From Vibrio nigripulchritudo ATCC 27043 (GTDB taxonomy: Bacteria > Pseudomonadota > Gammaproteobacteria > Enterobacterales > Vibrionaceae), in contig NZ_AFWJ01000046.1 of NCBI RefSeq assembly GCF_000222685.1, positions 1 to 64,000 on the forward strand: 64,000 nt of DNA, in the 5' to 3' direction. Of this stretch, positions 30,038 through 41,538 are shown in pieces. Numbering within the stretch: the stretch's first letter is position 1; each line of letters starts with the position of its first letter. The notes below the pieces were generated by a model, which was not told the DNA's origin, ran no database searches, and saw only the letters and a program-made list of their open reading frames with translations. Made by a program: the position numbers and the translations under genes.

Positions 30038-31247
30038 TGTATTAGTTCCAACTAGATCTGACACTTCAATTTGAAATGAAGAGAGTTACCCACTTTGATT
30101 AAAGGTGCTTAATCACTAATCAAAGACAATAAGAGGTAACTCTCATTCTTCATACTAGCAATCCGATCATCAAACACAAAGCAGGTCTTCTCAATCTTGC
30201 AGAAGAGCTCGGCAACGTATCAAAAGCCTGTAAAGTCATGGGCGTATCAAGAGACATGTTCTATCGTTATCAAGAGTTGGTAGAAACGGGTGGTATTGAT
30301 GATCTGATTAATCAAAGTCGCAGAGCTCCGAACTTGAAGAACCGCGTCGATAGCGAAACTGAACAAGCGGTGCTCAAGTACGCTATCGATTTTCCTGCTC
30401 ATGGACAAGTAAGAACGAGTAATGAACTGCGTAAACTAGGCGTGTTTATCTCCCCAAGCGGCGTTCGCTCAATCTGGCTTCGTAATGATCTAGAGAACTT
30501 CAAAAAGCGTCTTATTGTGCTGGAGAAACAGGTCGCAGAGAACGCTATCATCTTAACGGATGAACAAGTTGCCGCCCTAGAACGGAAGAAGCACGATGAT
30601 GAGGCGTGTGGCGAGATTGAAACGGTACATCCAGGCTATCTCGGCTCTCAAGATACCGTCTATGTTGACAACCTGAAAGGTGTTGGTCGTATCTATCAGC
30701 AAACCTTCGTTGATACCTACAGCAAAGTTGCCTTCGCTAAACTCTACACAACAAAAACGCCAATTACTGCCGCTGATATGTTGAACGACAAGGTTCTCCC
30801 ATTCTTCGAGGCTCATGATCTGCCAATGCTTCGAATCTTAACGAACGGATAGAGGAACAGAATACTGTGGTCGAGTTGACCAGCATGACTACCAACTCTA
30901 CATAGCTATCAATGACATAGACCACACCAAAACTAAAGCGATGTCACCACAAACAAACGGGATCTGCGAACGCTTCCATAAGACCATACTGAATGAGTTC
31001 TACCAAGTGACATTTAGAAAGAAACTGTATGGTTCAATGGAAGAATTACAAAAAGATCTGGACGAATGGATGGACCACTACAACAATCAACATACTCATC
31101 AAGGGAAAATGTGCTGTGGCAGAACGCCACTAGAAACATTAGAGGATGGGAAATTAATCTGGGCTGAAAAGAATCTAGCCCAGATATAATCTGACAGGCA
31201 CCAAGTCGCAAAGTGGGTAACTGTCAGATCAAGTCTGAATTAGTACA
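30038..31247 (+). mobile_element. IS481-family insertion sequence, transposase frameshifted
   Basis: The 1,210-base element is bounded by imperfect terminal inverted repeats. The left end reads TGTATTAGTTCC..GATCTGACA and the right end, reversed, TGTACTAATTCA..GATCTGACA. It is flanked by a 7-base target duplication ACTTAAG. Subterminal copies of GTTACCCACTTTG (30085-30097 and, inverted, 31209-31221) lie 47 and 26 bases from the ends, so the left arm has about 21 extra bases. It carries one DDE transposase gene, which is broken. Confidence 0.9.
30145..31189 (+). pseudogene. IS481-family transposase, broken by a 4-base duplication
   Basis: The conceptual protein of about 347 residues has an N-terminal helix-turn-helix (AEELGNVSKACKVMGVSRDMFYRYQEL, core SKACKVMGVSRD) and an rve integrase core. 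The first Asp is in GSQDTVYVDNLKG, the second belongs to LTDRGTEYCG and the Glu is in NGICERFHKT. At 30840-30847 the sequence AACGAACG duplicates AACG, shifting the frame exactly before the second catalytic Asp and giving a stop at 30850. The frame is restored through 31189. No ATG, GTG or TTG fits the expected N-terminus; an ATT at 30145 follows AGAGGTAA. Confidence 0.9.
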
Positions 31248-31254
31248 ACTTAAG
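31248..31254. repeat. Target-site duplication, right copy
   Basis: ACTTAAG repeats the bases at 30031-30037 and abuts the right inverted repeat of the IS element. Confidence 0.85.
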
Positions 31255-31280
31255 AAGCCAACAGTTCACTCTGTTGGCTT
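31255..31280. terminator. Hairpin between avtA and the wzz-like gene
   Basis: AAGCCAACAG and CTGTTGGCTT form a perfect 10-bp stem with a six-base loop; the T-runs are short on both sides. Before the IS inserted it would have been eight bases past the avtA stop, so it is probably the original avtA terminator. Confidence 0.65.
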
Positions 31281-31306
31281 AAAATATGATGAGTAAAGCT
31301 CCTCAC

Positions 31307-32479
31307 CTAAGATCGTTTAAATGCTTCTCGTACCAATACAATACCAATACCCGTCGAAAGACCTAATACAATACCAAGAAATACGATTAAAATTCGTTTG
31401 GGCTTATCTCTAGAGTTAGGTTTTGTTATGTCATCCAGAAGCCGAAAATTATCAAACTGAATATTTCTGTTTATTTTCAACTTATCTAATAGATCAAGCT
31501 TAGCTTGAACCTTCTGAAGTCTCGGTTCAATTACGCTTAAGTTTTTTATAGAACGTAGAACTTCAACTTTCTCTTTCAATGCGTTAGCACCTAAGCCAAT
31601 ATGGAAACGCTCTTTGTCATTGTTTGTCTGAATAGGAGAAATAACATTCGCTGCAACAGCCATCCTTAACGCATATTCTGCACTTTCGATTTCCACTTCT
31701 AGGTTTGATTTCGCTTGAGCAACCAAGATTCTTTTTTGTAAATTGAGCTCGTCTTGCTTAGCGTCAACAATAGACTGCAAGTTTTGCAAAGCAGATTCAT
31801 GAGTCCTGCGCTTAATAAAATGAACATAATCTTGTAAGTTAAGTGCACTGCTTTTCTGAGTTTTGGCAGTAAAGCTCAATTCATAAATCTGCTCGTCATC
31901 CTTCTTACTTTCCTTGATAGCCCAAATATTCTTAAACCACAGAGAATAAAACTGATCTAGATATTCCTTATCTGCACCTGCACCTGCACCTGCACCTGCA
32001 CCTGCACCTGCACCTGCACCTGCACCTGCACCTGCACCATATTGATTCAGGTAATCAATAAACTCTATATTTGAGGACAAAAATAACTTTTTATTGTTAG
32101 AAGAGTTAAACGCCTGTATAAATTGAGCGAATAATATTTCTGGATCTGTTAAAGTGTCTAACTTCTCACTCACCAATACAGTTCCATCTTCTTGATATAT
32201 ATCAAAGATAGGCTGAAACTGACTTACCTGTTTTTCATATTCAGCTAGGTTGTATAATTGAGGGGTGGTTACTTTGGCTTTTGAAGTCCACCACTCTTGA
32301 GCCAACAACGCATGAACCAACGCAAGCAAAGTAATAAGACCAGTTGATATTAACACAACCCATTTCCCAGCCCATATAGATTGACACAGCTCACGTAAGT
32401 CAATCTCGTCATTCTGTTGGTAATTGTTAGTCATCTGGGTATTTTGTTCATTCATTATTGGATTGTTATGATTGTGCAC
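31307..32479 (-). CDS. Wzz-like chain-length determinant protein with Gly-Ala repeat
   Basis: This 390-residue protein has the polysaccharide copolymerase plan. There is an N-terminal cytoplasmic tail, helix TM1 (WVVLISTGLITLLALVHALLA, about residues 36-56, core VVLISTGLITLLALVHAL), a long periplasmic helical domain, and TM2 near the C-terminus (ILIVFLGIVLGLSTGIGIVLV, core VFLGIVLGLSTGIGIVL). The Wzz motif DEIDLRELCQSIWAGKW precedes TM1. Wzz proteins set O-antigen or capsule chain length. A (Gly-Ala)11 tract interrupts the periplasmic domain. The GTG at 32479 has AAGGA upstream. No other polysaccharide genes are nearby. Confidence 0.82.
   Translation of the reverse strand: MHNHNNPIMNEQNTQMTNNYQQNDEIDLRELCQSIWAGKWVVLISTGLITLLALVHALLAQEWWTSKAKVTTPQLYNLAEYEKQVSQFQPIFDIYQEDGTVLVSEKLDTLTDPEILFAQFIQAFNSSNNKKLFLSSNIEFIDYLNQYGAGAGAGAGAGAGAGAGAGAGADKEYLDQFYSLWFKNIWAIKESKKDDEQIYELSFTAKTQKSSALNLQDYVHFIKRRTHESALQNLQSIVDAKQDELNLQKRILVAQAKSNLEVEIESAEYALRMAVAANVISPIQTNNDKERFHIGLGANALKEKVEVLRSIKNLSVIEPRLQKVQAKLDLLDKLKINRNIQFDNFRLLDDITKPNSRDKPKRILIVFLGIVLGLSTGIGIVLVREAFKRS
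31973..32038 (-). repeat. Hexanucleotide microsatellite (TGCACC)11
   Basis: Eleven perfect TGCACC units (66 bases) lie in the wzz-like gene and read as (Gly-Ala)11 on the minus strand. Unit gain or loss stays in frame, so it would change protein length rather than switch the gene off. Confidence 0.97.
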
Positions 32480-32716
32480 TTGCGTTCCTTACACTTTGAG
32501 ATTGAGACTGCTAGTTCAAAGTCAGAGCTGGAGTTTATCATACACTAATAGTGAATTCTCATCGAAAATTCTGCTCAAAGCTTATACTGTTAAGTATCGA
32601 TGCATTTCTCAGTTCAATTGATATTTTGAGTACATTTTTTTACGATTTATTAAGAATAAGCTTTCTAAAATGTGTGTTTTTATCTTTTCTGAATCAACCC
32701 TTCATTCCTACAACTA

Positions 32717-32742
32717 AAAACGCCCGCAATTGCGGGCGTTTT
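32717..32742. terminator. Bidirectional terminator downstream of the Hsp20 gene
   Basis: A perfect 26-base palindrome (AAAACGCCCGCAA and its complement) with A/T tails lies 20 bases past the Hsp20 stop on the minus strand. The rest of 32480-32761 should hold the wzz promoter; the plus-strand open frame there crosses this terminator and is not supported. Confidence 0.88.
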
Positions 32743-32761
32743 ACTATTCCTTCATCGTTGA

Positions 32762-33196
32762 TCAGTTTTCGATGAGATTCTTGCCATTTATGGCAATTTT
32801 ACGTGGTTTCATCGCTTCTGGAATCTCACGCTCTAGGTCGACGTGCAGTAGTCCATTTTCCATCGTTGCTCCCACTACTTTAACATAGTCGGCGAGTTGG
32901 AATTTGCGCTCAAAGTTGCGCTCGGCAATGCCTTGGTACACGTAGTTTTTACCTTCTTCAGCTTGCCTTTCACCACGAACAATCAGCATGTTCTCTTTTT
33001 GAGTCAGCTCTAGATGCTCTTCAGCAAAACCGGCGACAGCCATAGTAATGCGATAGTTGTTTTCGTCTTTTTGCTCGATGTTGTACGGAGGGTATCCGCC
33101 AGAAGAGTTTTTCGCTGAGTTGGCTTCCATCAGGTTTAACAGACGGTCAAAACCAATGGCGTTACGATATAGGGGAGTGAAATCTACATTACGCAT
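32762..33196 (-). CDS. ibpA: Small heat-shock protein, IbpA type
   Basis: This 144-residue Hsp20 holds unfolded proteins for later refolding by DnaK/Clp[23 protein letters not shown] is the IbpA N-terminus (core [18 protein letters not shown]). The alpha-crystallin domain spans about residues 38-125, including [10 protein letters not shown] and [15 protein letters not shown], followed by the C-terminal I-x-I-like KPRKIAIN. The ATG at 33196 is chosen because it matches the family start; its ribosome site GAGG lies inside a ROSE-like hairpin. In Vibrio this gene normally neighbours avtA and gyrB, so the wzz-like gene and the IS appear to be later arrivals. Confidence 0.93.
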   Translation of the reverse strand: MRNVDFTPLYRNAIGFDRLLNLMEANSAKNSSGGYPPYNIEQKDENNYRITMAVAGFAEEHLELTQKENMLIVRGERQAEEGKNYVYQGIAERNFERKFQLADYVKVVGATMENGLLHVDLEREIPEAMKPRKIAINGKNLIEN

Positions 33197-33200
33197 AATA

Positions 33201-33222
33201 CTATCCTCATGATAAGCAATAG
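33201..33222 (-). promoter_or_regulatory. ROSE-like RNA thermometer at the ibpA start
   Basis: On the minus strand CUAUUGCUU pairs with UGAGGAUAG across a small AUCA loop, leaving one G bulged in the UUGCU strand opposite the Shine-Dalgarno AGG. UUGCU with a bulged G is the defining feature of ROSE thermometers, which melt on heating to free the ribosome site. It ends four bases before the ibpA ATG. The rest of 33223-33495 holds no gene I can support and no clear sigma-32 promoter. Confidence 0.78.
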
Positions 33223-33495
33223 CCTTGGCTATTTTCATAGATGCCAAGGAGTCAGTCTTACCATTCCACGGGCAATGGATGCTTTGGGACATGGTCGCTA
33301 ACAAAAGTTAAATTGTGTGCTTTCCGTATTCGTTTGTTCTCTTTTGCCTTCTTGGTGAGACACAAACTGGACAAGCGTTTTAAGAGACCCTTACGGCATC
33401 CTCTCAAAACAAGATATGTGGATAGTCGCTTAATCTTTCAAGAGAAAAGATAAAAATAATTTTAAAAGCATTATTTTTCATAAAGTTAAAAAGAA

Positions 33496-33521
33496 AAAGA
33501 CCGCCCAACAAGGCAGTCTTT
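33496..33521 (-). terminator. Intrinsic terminator of the dnaA-gyrB transcript
   Basis: AAAGACCGCC and GGCAGTCTTT form a stem with one mismatch. On the minus strand it is followed by TTTTTCTTTTT. It lies about 120 bases past the gyrB stop. Confidence 0.75.
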
Positions 33522-33644
33522 AAAGTGATTTCGTGTATTTATCAAAGCTGGATGAGCTTAGTTCGAGGAGAAGGCGCGGAGTTTATAAACATAAATGAGC
33601 ACCTTCGACATAGAAATCAGTTCATCCAGCGAAGAGAAATAAAT

Positions 33645-36065
<2,421 letters not shown>

Positions 36066-36076
36066 TTACTCTCTTT

Positions 36077-37156
36077 TTATCCTTGCTCTATCGTACCGTG
36101 TTCCACATGAAACATTTTGCCATTTTCGTCGAGCATATCAACGATTTGACTCTCAGTAATAGAACTTACAAATACTTGTGCCCCCGTCGCTTTTAAGCAG
36201 TCGGCTAACCGCTGGCGACGTTGGCTATCTAATTCAGAAGCAAAATCATCTATCAGGTAGATACACTGCTTTCCGGTCATTTCAGTCAAATGCTGCCCCT
36301 GCGCGACTCTTAGCGCACACACCATGAGTTTCAGTTGACCGCGTGACAGAACGTCTTCCACAGGCGTCCCATTCACTTTGATTCTTAAATCTGCCTTGTT
36401 GGGTCCACTAAAGGTGTACCCGAGTGACTGATCGCGTTCGAAGTTGTTTTCGAGGATATCCTGATAGGGGGTATCTTTGTCCCACCCACGATAATACTTC
36501 AATTGGATATCAAATTCTGGCAAAAATGTGCGACAGATTTCCTCCGCCACTTTTGCCATGTTTTCAACGTATTCTTTGCGCCACTGGCTGATGTTTTCAG
36601 CCAACGTTGCTATCTGCTGATCCCAGTAGCTGAGCTCCCGGTAATGAGTAGCAGTTTTCAACAGCGCATTACGCTGTTTGTTGAGCCTTTTAAATCGCCC
36701 CCATGCATCGTAAAAATGGGGTTCAGTGTGAAACACGCCCCAGTCGATAAACGCACGTCGAAACTTGGGTCCGTCTGTGAGCAATTCAAACCCTTCAGGA
36801 TGTATCAATTGCAACGGCAAAACCTGAGCTAGCTGCGCCAGTTTTTGTCCGGACTCACCGCCTATTTTAACCTCTGTAGAGCCATCGCGCTGCTTATTAA
36901 TCCCAATCGGAAGCTCAAATTGATCCGGGTTCAAAAAACGCCCATGAACAAAGAGCTCATCGCACTCGTTTTGGATAACTCGACCCGTGAGTGAGCTCTT
37001 GAATGAACGACCATGACCAAGCAGATAGATGGCTTCCAGCACACTGGTTTTGCCGCTGCCGTTCGGTCCCACAAGAAAATTAAAGCCTGGTGACAGTTCG
37101 ACATCACAGGCTTCAATATTACGAAATTGCTGAACAATCAGTCTGGTGAGTGGCAT
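36077..37156 (-). CDS. recF: DNA repair and recombination protein RecF
   Basis: This 359-residue SMC-like ATPase loads RecA at gaps with RecO and RecR. Walker A is [16 protein letters not shown] (about residues 30-45), the signature motif is [11 protein letters not shown] and Walker B is [32 protein letters not shown] is the usual start. It lies 12 bases after dnaN. The 3' coding region contains a parS-like palindrome. Confidence 0.97.
   Translation of the reverse strand: MPLTRLIVQQFRNIEACDVELSPGFNFLVGPNGSGKTSVLEAIYLLGHGRSFKSSLTGRVIQNECDELFVHGRFLNPDQFELPIGINKQRDGSTEVKIGGESGQKLAQLAQVLPLQLIHPEGFELLTDGPKFRRAFIDWGVFHTEPHFYDAWGRFKRLNKQRNALLKTATHYRELSYWDQQIATLAENISQWRKEYVENMAKVAEEICRTFLPEFDIQLKYYRGWDKDTPYQDILENNFERDQSLGYTFSGPNKADLRIKVNGTPVEDVLSRGQLKLMVCALRVAQGQHLTEMTGKQCIYLIDDFASELDSQRRQRLADCLKATGAQVFVSSITESQIVDMLDENGKMFHVEHGTIEQG
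36099..36114. other. Candidate parS centromere site inside recF
   Basis: TGTTCCACATGAAACA matches the bacterial parS consensus TGTTNCACGTGAAACA at 15 of 16 positions; the one change (G to A) breaks the central CACGTG. It lies in the 3' end of recF about 24 kb from oriC, in the zone where chromosomal parS sites cluster, and ParA and ParB are encoded at the right end of the window. Confidence 0.5.
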
Positions 37157-37168
37157 TTGCCGAATCCA

Positions 37169-38269
37169 TTACAGACGAATTGGCATAACCACGTACATGG
37201 CACTGTCGTCTTCGGCATTCTCAATCAACGCACTGGCATTGGCGTCAGACATGGAAATACGGACTTGCTCACAACGCAACGTGTTCAATACATCCAACAC
37301 GTAACTCACGTTGAAGCCGATTTCTAAGTCGTCCCCCTGGAACGAGACGTCCAACATCTCTTCTGCTTCTTCCTGCTCAGGGTTATTGGCCGTAATGCGC
37401 ATTTCATTGCCATTAAAATTCACACGAACGCCGCGGAATTTCTCATTCGACAGAATCGCCGCACGTGAGAAGGCACTTTTCAGTTCTTCACACGGGGCTT
37501 CGAGTGTTTTGTTACTGCTTTGTGGCATCACACGTCTGTAGTCAGGGAATCGACCGTCCACCAGCTTCGACGTGAAGGTAAAGTTATTCACAGCGGCACG
37601 CAGGTTAGCGCTGCCAATTTGCAGCGTCACTTCCGCTTCAGGGGCATCGAGCAGCTTCACCAGCTCCTGAACACCTTTGCGTGGCAAGATAATCTGCTGG
37701 TTTGGCAGCTCCGAAGCGAGCTGGGTTTGAGATACCGCCATACGGTGTCCGTCTGTGGCAACTGAACGCAGTGTCGTGCCTTCGATTTCAAACAGCATGC
37801 CGTTGAGGTAATAGCGAACGTCTTGGTTCGCCATAGAGAATTGGGTTTTCTCGATCAGACTGCGTAGCTCTTGCTGCGACAGCGTAATATCGGCTTCGCT
37901 TTGCCAGTCTTCAATGTTTGGAAAATCACTGGCTGGCAGAGTAGAAAGTGAGAAACGGCTGCGACCTGAACGTACTTGTACGCGATCAGCTTCCATCACT
38001 ACAGTAATGATTGCACTGTCTGGCAGACCACGGCAGATATCCAAGAATTTACGGGAAGGCACTGTAGTGCTGCCTGCTTCAAATTCCCCTTCCAACGCAA
38101 CATTAGCCACCAGCTCCACTTCAAGATCAGTCGCTGTCATTGCCAGCTGACCGTTTTCTACTTTCAGCAGTAGGTTGCCTAGAATCGGTAACGTGGGACG
38201 TCCACCCAGAGCGCCAGAGACTTGTTGTAACGGTTTGATCAGATGGCTGCGTTCGATGGTAAATTTCAT
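37169..38269 (-). CDS. dnaN: DNA polymerase III beta sliding clamp
   Basis: This 366-residue beta clamp dimerises around DNA and tethers polymerase III and many repair proteins. It has the three-fold repeated clamp domain. MKFTIERSHLIKPLQQVSGALGGRPTLPILGN is the standard start (core HLIKPLQQVSGALG), and the protein ends with the conserved YVVMPIRL. It lies 15 bases downstream of dnaA. Confidence 0.98.
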   Translation of the reverse strand: MKFTIERSHLIKPLQQVSGALGGRPTLPILGNLLLKVENGQLAMTATDLEVELVANVALEGEFEAGSTTVPSRKFLDICRGLPDSAIITVVMEADRVQVRSGRSRFSLSTLPASDFPNIEDWQSEADITLSQQELRSLIEKTQFSMANQDVRYYLNGMLFEIEGTTLRSVATDGHRMAVSQTQLASELPNQQIILPRKGVQELVKLLDAPEAEVTLQIGSANLRAAVNNFTFTSKLVDGRFPDYRRVMPQSSNKTLEAPCEELKSAFSRAAILSNEKFRGVRVNFNGNEMRITANNPEQEEAEEMLDVSFQGDDLEIGFNVSYVLDVLNTLRCEQVRISMSDANASALIENAEDDSAMYVVMPIRL

Positions 38270-38284
38270 TGGTATCTCTTTGCC

Positions 38285-39685
38285 TTATGACGATAAGGTT
38301 CTAATTAGGTTTGAGTAGTCTTCTTTTATATCATGGCTCTCTTCACGAAGCTGCTCTATCTTGCGGCAAGCGTGCAGCACCGTGGTGTGGTCGCGACCAC
38401 CAAACGCATCGCCAATTTCAGGCAAGCTGTGGTTGGTGAGCTCTTTAGACAAAGCCATAGCCAATTGGCGAGGACGCGCAACCGAGCGAGAGCGGCGCTT
38501 AGATAGAAGATCTGCCACTTTAATTTTATAGTACTCGGCGACAGTTTTTTGAATATTGTCGATGGTGACCAGTTTTTCCTGAAGCGCAAGCAAATCGCGC
38601 AGCGCTTCACGAACGAAATCAATGGTGATCGGGCGACCTGTAAAGTTCGCGTTGGCAATGACACGGTTCAGCGCCCCTTCCAACTCACGAACATTAGAAC
38701 GCAAACGCTTCGCAATAAAGAACGCCACTTCATCGGCAAGATGAATTTGGTGATCTTCCGCTTTCTTCATCAAGATCGCCACGCGGGTTTCCAGCTCTGG
38801 TGGCTCAATCGCAACGGTTAAACCCCAGCCGAAACGAGATTTAAGACGATCTTCTACACCGTTGATCTCTTTCGGATAGCGATCAGAAGTCAGGATGATT
38901 TGCTGATTGCCTTCCAGCAATGCGTTAAAGGTATGGAAAAACTCTTCCTGAGAGCGCTCTTTATTGGCAAAGAATTGGATGTCATCAATCAGCAATGCAT
39001 CCACGCTGCGGTAATAGCGTTTGAACTCTTCAATGGCGTTATTTTGCAGGGCTTTTACCATGTCCTGAACGAATCGCTCTGAGTGCATGTACACCACTTT
39101 CGCATTGGGCTTATTATCCACAATGGCATTACCAACCGCATGCAACAGGTGGGTTTTACCTAAACCTGTGCCACCGTATAGGAAAAGCGGGTTGTATGCG
39201 GCGCCCGGATTATCGGCAACCTGACGCGCAGCTGCCAAACCTAACTGGTTCGACTTACCTTCAACGAAGTTATTGAATTTATGTTTAATGTTGACGTTTG
39301 AGCGATGGTTGATGTCCACCACTTCGCTGTCATTTTCCCAGGTTTTGTGCACGGGCTTGCGCGCCTGAAGCTGCGCTGGAGCCGAGGTTTCTGCCGCTAC
39401 ATCTGCTTGAGAGCGGGTCGCCTGAGCTGGTGCGGAAACACGTCGACTGCCGACTTCAAATCGAAGGCTAGGTACATCGTTACCACAAAATTGCAGAAGC
39501 AGGCGATTGATGTTGTCGAAGTATTTATCGCGCACCCAGTCGAGTACAAAACGGTTTGGGGCGAATAAAGTCAGGGTATTGTCATTGAGCTCCGCCTGAA
39601 GCGGTCTTACCCACATGCTGAATTCAGTCGATGGTAGCTCTTCTTGTAGCTGTTGCAGACACTGCAACCAAAGCGAAGATGACAC
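38285..39685 (-). CDS. dnaA: Chromosomal replication initiator DnaA
   Basis: This 466-residue initiator binds DnaA boxes at oriC and opens the duplex. Domain I is at the N-terminus ([28 protein letters not shown], core [14 protein letters not shown]) and domain II is a short linker. Domain III is the AAA+ ATPase with [16 protein letters not shown] (about residue 172) and LLIDDIQFF. Domain IV is the box-binding helix-turn-helix with [19 protein letters not shown] (core [11 protein letters not shown]). It heads the dnaA-dnaN-recF-gyrB operon. Confidence 0.99.
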   Translation of the reverse strand: MSSSLWLQCLQQLQEELPSTEFSMWVRPLQAELNDNTLTLFAPNRFVLDWVRDKYFDNINRLLLQFCGNDVPSLRFEVGSRRVSAPAQATRSQADVAAETSAPAQLQARKPVHKTWENDSEVVDINHRSNVNIKHKFNNFVEGKSNQLGLAAARQVADNPGAAYNPLFLYGGTGLGKTHLLHAVGNAIVDNKPNAKVVYMHSERFVQDMVKALQNNAIEEFKRYYRSVDALLIDDIQFFANKERSQEEFFHTFNALLEGNQQIILTSDRYPKEINGVEDRLKSRFGWGLTVAIEPPELETRVAILMKKAEDHQIHLADEVAFFIAKRLRSNVRELEGALNRVIANANFTGRPITIDFVREALRDLLALQEKLVTIDNIQKTVAEYYKIKVADLLSKRRSRSVARPRQLAMALSKELTNHSLPEIGDAFGGRDHTTVLHACRKIEQLREESHDIKEDYSNLIRTLSS

Positions 39686-40018
39686 GTTGCCCTCACTCTT
39701 ATAATCATTCTTTGGAAAAGGTTGGTAATTCTAGCGCTCTGTTGCTCAGATCGCTAGTAAATGATCGCAGATCCAGTGAATAAGATCTAAGTTATTCACA
39801 ATTTTTTGTCCCTAATTCGAGTGATCCGCACACTTTTCCCCAATATTACCCACATGATCACCCACAAAATGGCGATCAATAGCGGTTTATCCCCAAGATC
39901 AAATGTTAACAGGTCGTTTATTTTAAGAAACTTGGTTATGTGTAATAACAACTTGTTATTTTCACTAGTAACAGAACTAACAGTAATATTCCCCTCCATA
40001 ATAATGAGGAGAAATCGA
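39686..40018. promoter_or_regulatory. Intergenic region between dnaA and the amino-acid transporter with DnaA-box-like sites
   Basis: This 333-base gap separates divergent genes. TTATTCACA (39792-39800) fits the relaxed DnaA-box consensus, and TTACCCACA, TCACCCACA and TTATCCCCA occur within the next 110 bases, so autoregulation of dnaA by DnaA is plausible. No gene is supported here; the frame running in from 39806 is an upstream extension of the transporter gene. Confidence 0.5.
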
Positions 40019-40774
40019 ATGAAATACTGGATTAAGTCCACACTTGCTGCACTAGCCCTAACCGCCTCTTTTGCACAGACCGTTCAAGCCGCGACTGAAG
40101 TTAAAGTCGGAATGTCTGGACGTTACTTCCCATTCACGTTTGTTGAAAAAGACGTACTTCAGGGTTTTGAAGTGGATCTATGGGATGAAATCGGCAAGCG
40201 TAACGACTACAAAGTAGAATACGTAACTGCTAACTTTTCTGGTTTGTTTGGTTTGCTTGAGACTGGTCGCATCGACACCATCTCTAACCAAATCACCATG
40301 ACAGACGCACGCAAAGCAAAATACCTATTTGCAGACCCATATGTGGTAGACGGTGCGCAAATCACTGTACGTAAAGGCAACAAAGACATCAAAGGTGTTG
40401 AAGACCTGGCGGGCAAAACGGTTGCCGTGAACCTGGGTTCGAACTTTGAGCAATTGCTGCGCGACTACGACAAAGACAACAAAATCAACATCAAGACTTA
40501 CGACACTGGCATCGAGCACGATGTGGCACTGGGTCGTGCGGACGCCTTCATCATGGACCGTCTTTCTGCACTTGAGTTGATCAAGAAAACAGGTCTTCCA
40601 CTAGAGCTGGCAGGTCAGCCATTTGAAACCATTCAAAACGCATGGCCGTTCGTTGATAACGAAGCTGGTCGTAAACTTCAGGCAGAAGTGAATGCTGCGC
40701 TGAAATCCATGCGTGAAGATGGCACACTAAAAGAAATCTCTGTGAAGTGGTTCGGCGACGACATCACTAAATAA
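40019..40774 (+). CDS. Polar amino-acid ABC transporter substrate-binding protein
   Basis: This 251-residue periplasmic protein of family 3 (bacterial solute-binding) has a signal peptide ending near FAQTVQAA|TEVKVG (residue 24). The fold includes FPFTFVEKDVLQGFEVDLW, FSGLFGLLETGRIDTISNQIT and the cleft motif ADAFIMDRLSAL. The set resembles TcyJ-type cystine importers, but the substrate cannot be assigned from sequence alone. AGGAG before the ATG at 40019 fixes the start. It is followed by its permease and ATPase genes. Confidence 0.92.
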   Translation: MKYWIKSTLAALALTASFAQTVQAATEVKVGMSGRYFPFTFVEKDVLQGFEVDLWDEIGKRNDYKVEYVTANFSGLFGLLETGRIDTISNQITMTDARKAKYLFADPYVVDGAQITVRKGNKDIKGVEDLAGKTVAVNLGSNFEQLLRDYDKDNKINIKTYDTGIEHDVALGRADAFIMDRLSALELIKKTGLPLELAGQPFETIQNAWPFVDNEAGRKLQAEVNAALKSMREDGTLKEISVKWFGDDITK

Positions 40775-40866
40775 TCAGGATTTTTCAAACCAAGGATAAA
40801 GGTGGACATGGATTCCACCTTTTCTCGTCTCTGCAATACCCGAATTTTTGAAGTACAGGTAATCGT

Positions 40867-41538
40867 ATGGGTTTTGACTTTAATTACATGATGGAACTGA
40901 TGCCGATACTGTTGAAGTATCTGGGTACCACCATGTCTATGGCCACTTGGGGGCTGCTATTCTCCCTGATTCTGGCAGTAATTCTGGCCAATATTCGCGT
41001 ATTCCGCGTGCCTGTGCTGGATCAGCTTAGCCAGCTTTACATCAGCTTTTTCCGTGGCACGCCGCTACTGGTGCAACTGTTCCTGCTTTATTATGGTTTA
41101 CCTCAGGTGTTCCCGTTTTTGGTGGGCATCGACGCCTTCAGTGCGGCTGTCATCGGTTTAACCTTACACTTTGCCGCGTACATGGCAGAGAGTATCCGTG
41201 CCGCCATTATTGGTATTGATCGCAGCCAGATGGAAGCCAGCCTGTCTGTGGGCATGACGACCACTCAGGCAATGCGCCGTATTATTCTTCCACAGGCAAC
41301 CCGTGTGGCACTGCCTTCATTGATGAACTATTTCATCGACATGATTAAGTCGACGTCCCTGGCATTTACTCTGGGTGTGGCAGAAATCATGGCGAAAGCG
41401 CAAATGGAAGCGTCATCCAGCTTCCGTTTCTTCGAAGCATTCTTAGCCGTTGCTCTGATTTACTGGGGTGTGGTGGTGATTCTTACCCGAGTTCAGATTT
41501 GGGCGGAGTTCAAGCTCAATAAGGCGTACGCACGATGA
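40867..41538 (+). CDS. Polar amino-acid ABC transporter permease
   Basis: This 223-residue inner-membrane permease of the HisM/TcyL class has about five hydrophobic helices. The [19 protein letters not shown] motif lies near residue 60, and the ATPase-contact EAA loop is [22 protein letters not shown] (core [17 protein letters not shown]). It overlaps the ATPase gene by four bases (ATGA), so translation is coupled. Confidence 0.94.
   Translation: MGFDFNYMMELMPILLKYLGTTMSMATWGLLFSLILAVILANIRVFRVPVLDQLSQLYISFFRGTPLLVQLFLLYYGLPQVFPFLVGIDAFSAAVIGLTLHFAAYMAESIRAAIIGIDRSQMEASLSVGMTTTQAMRRIILPQATRVALPSLMNYFIDMIKSTSLAFTLGVAEIMAKAQMEASSSFRFFEAFLAVALIYWGVVVILTRVQIWAEFKLNKAYAR

Noticed and set aside
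31973-32038. GCACCT repeat considered as a CRISPR or intergenic satellite
   Set aside because: Units are six bases with no spacers and lie in a coding frame, so it is a coding microsatellite.
32551-32775. Plus-strand frame between wzz and ibpA
   Set aside because: It crosses a perfect bidirectional terminator and shows no family features.
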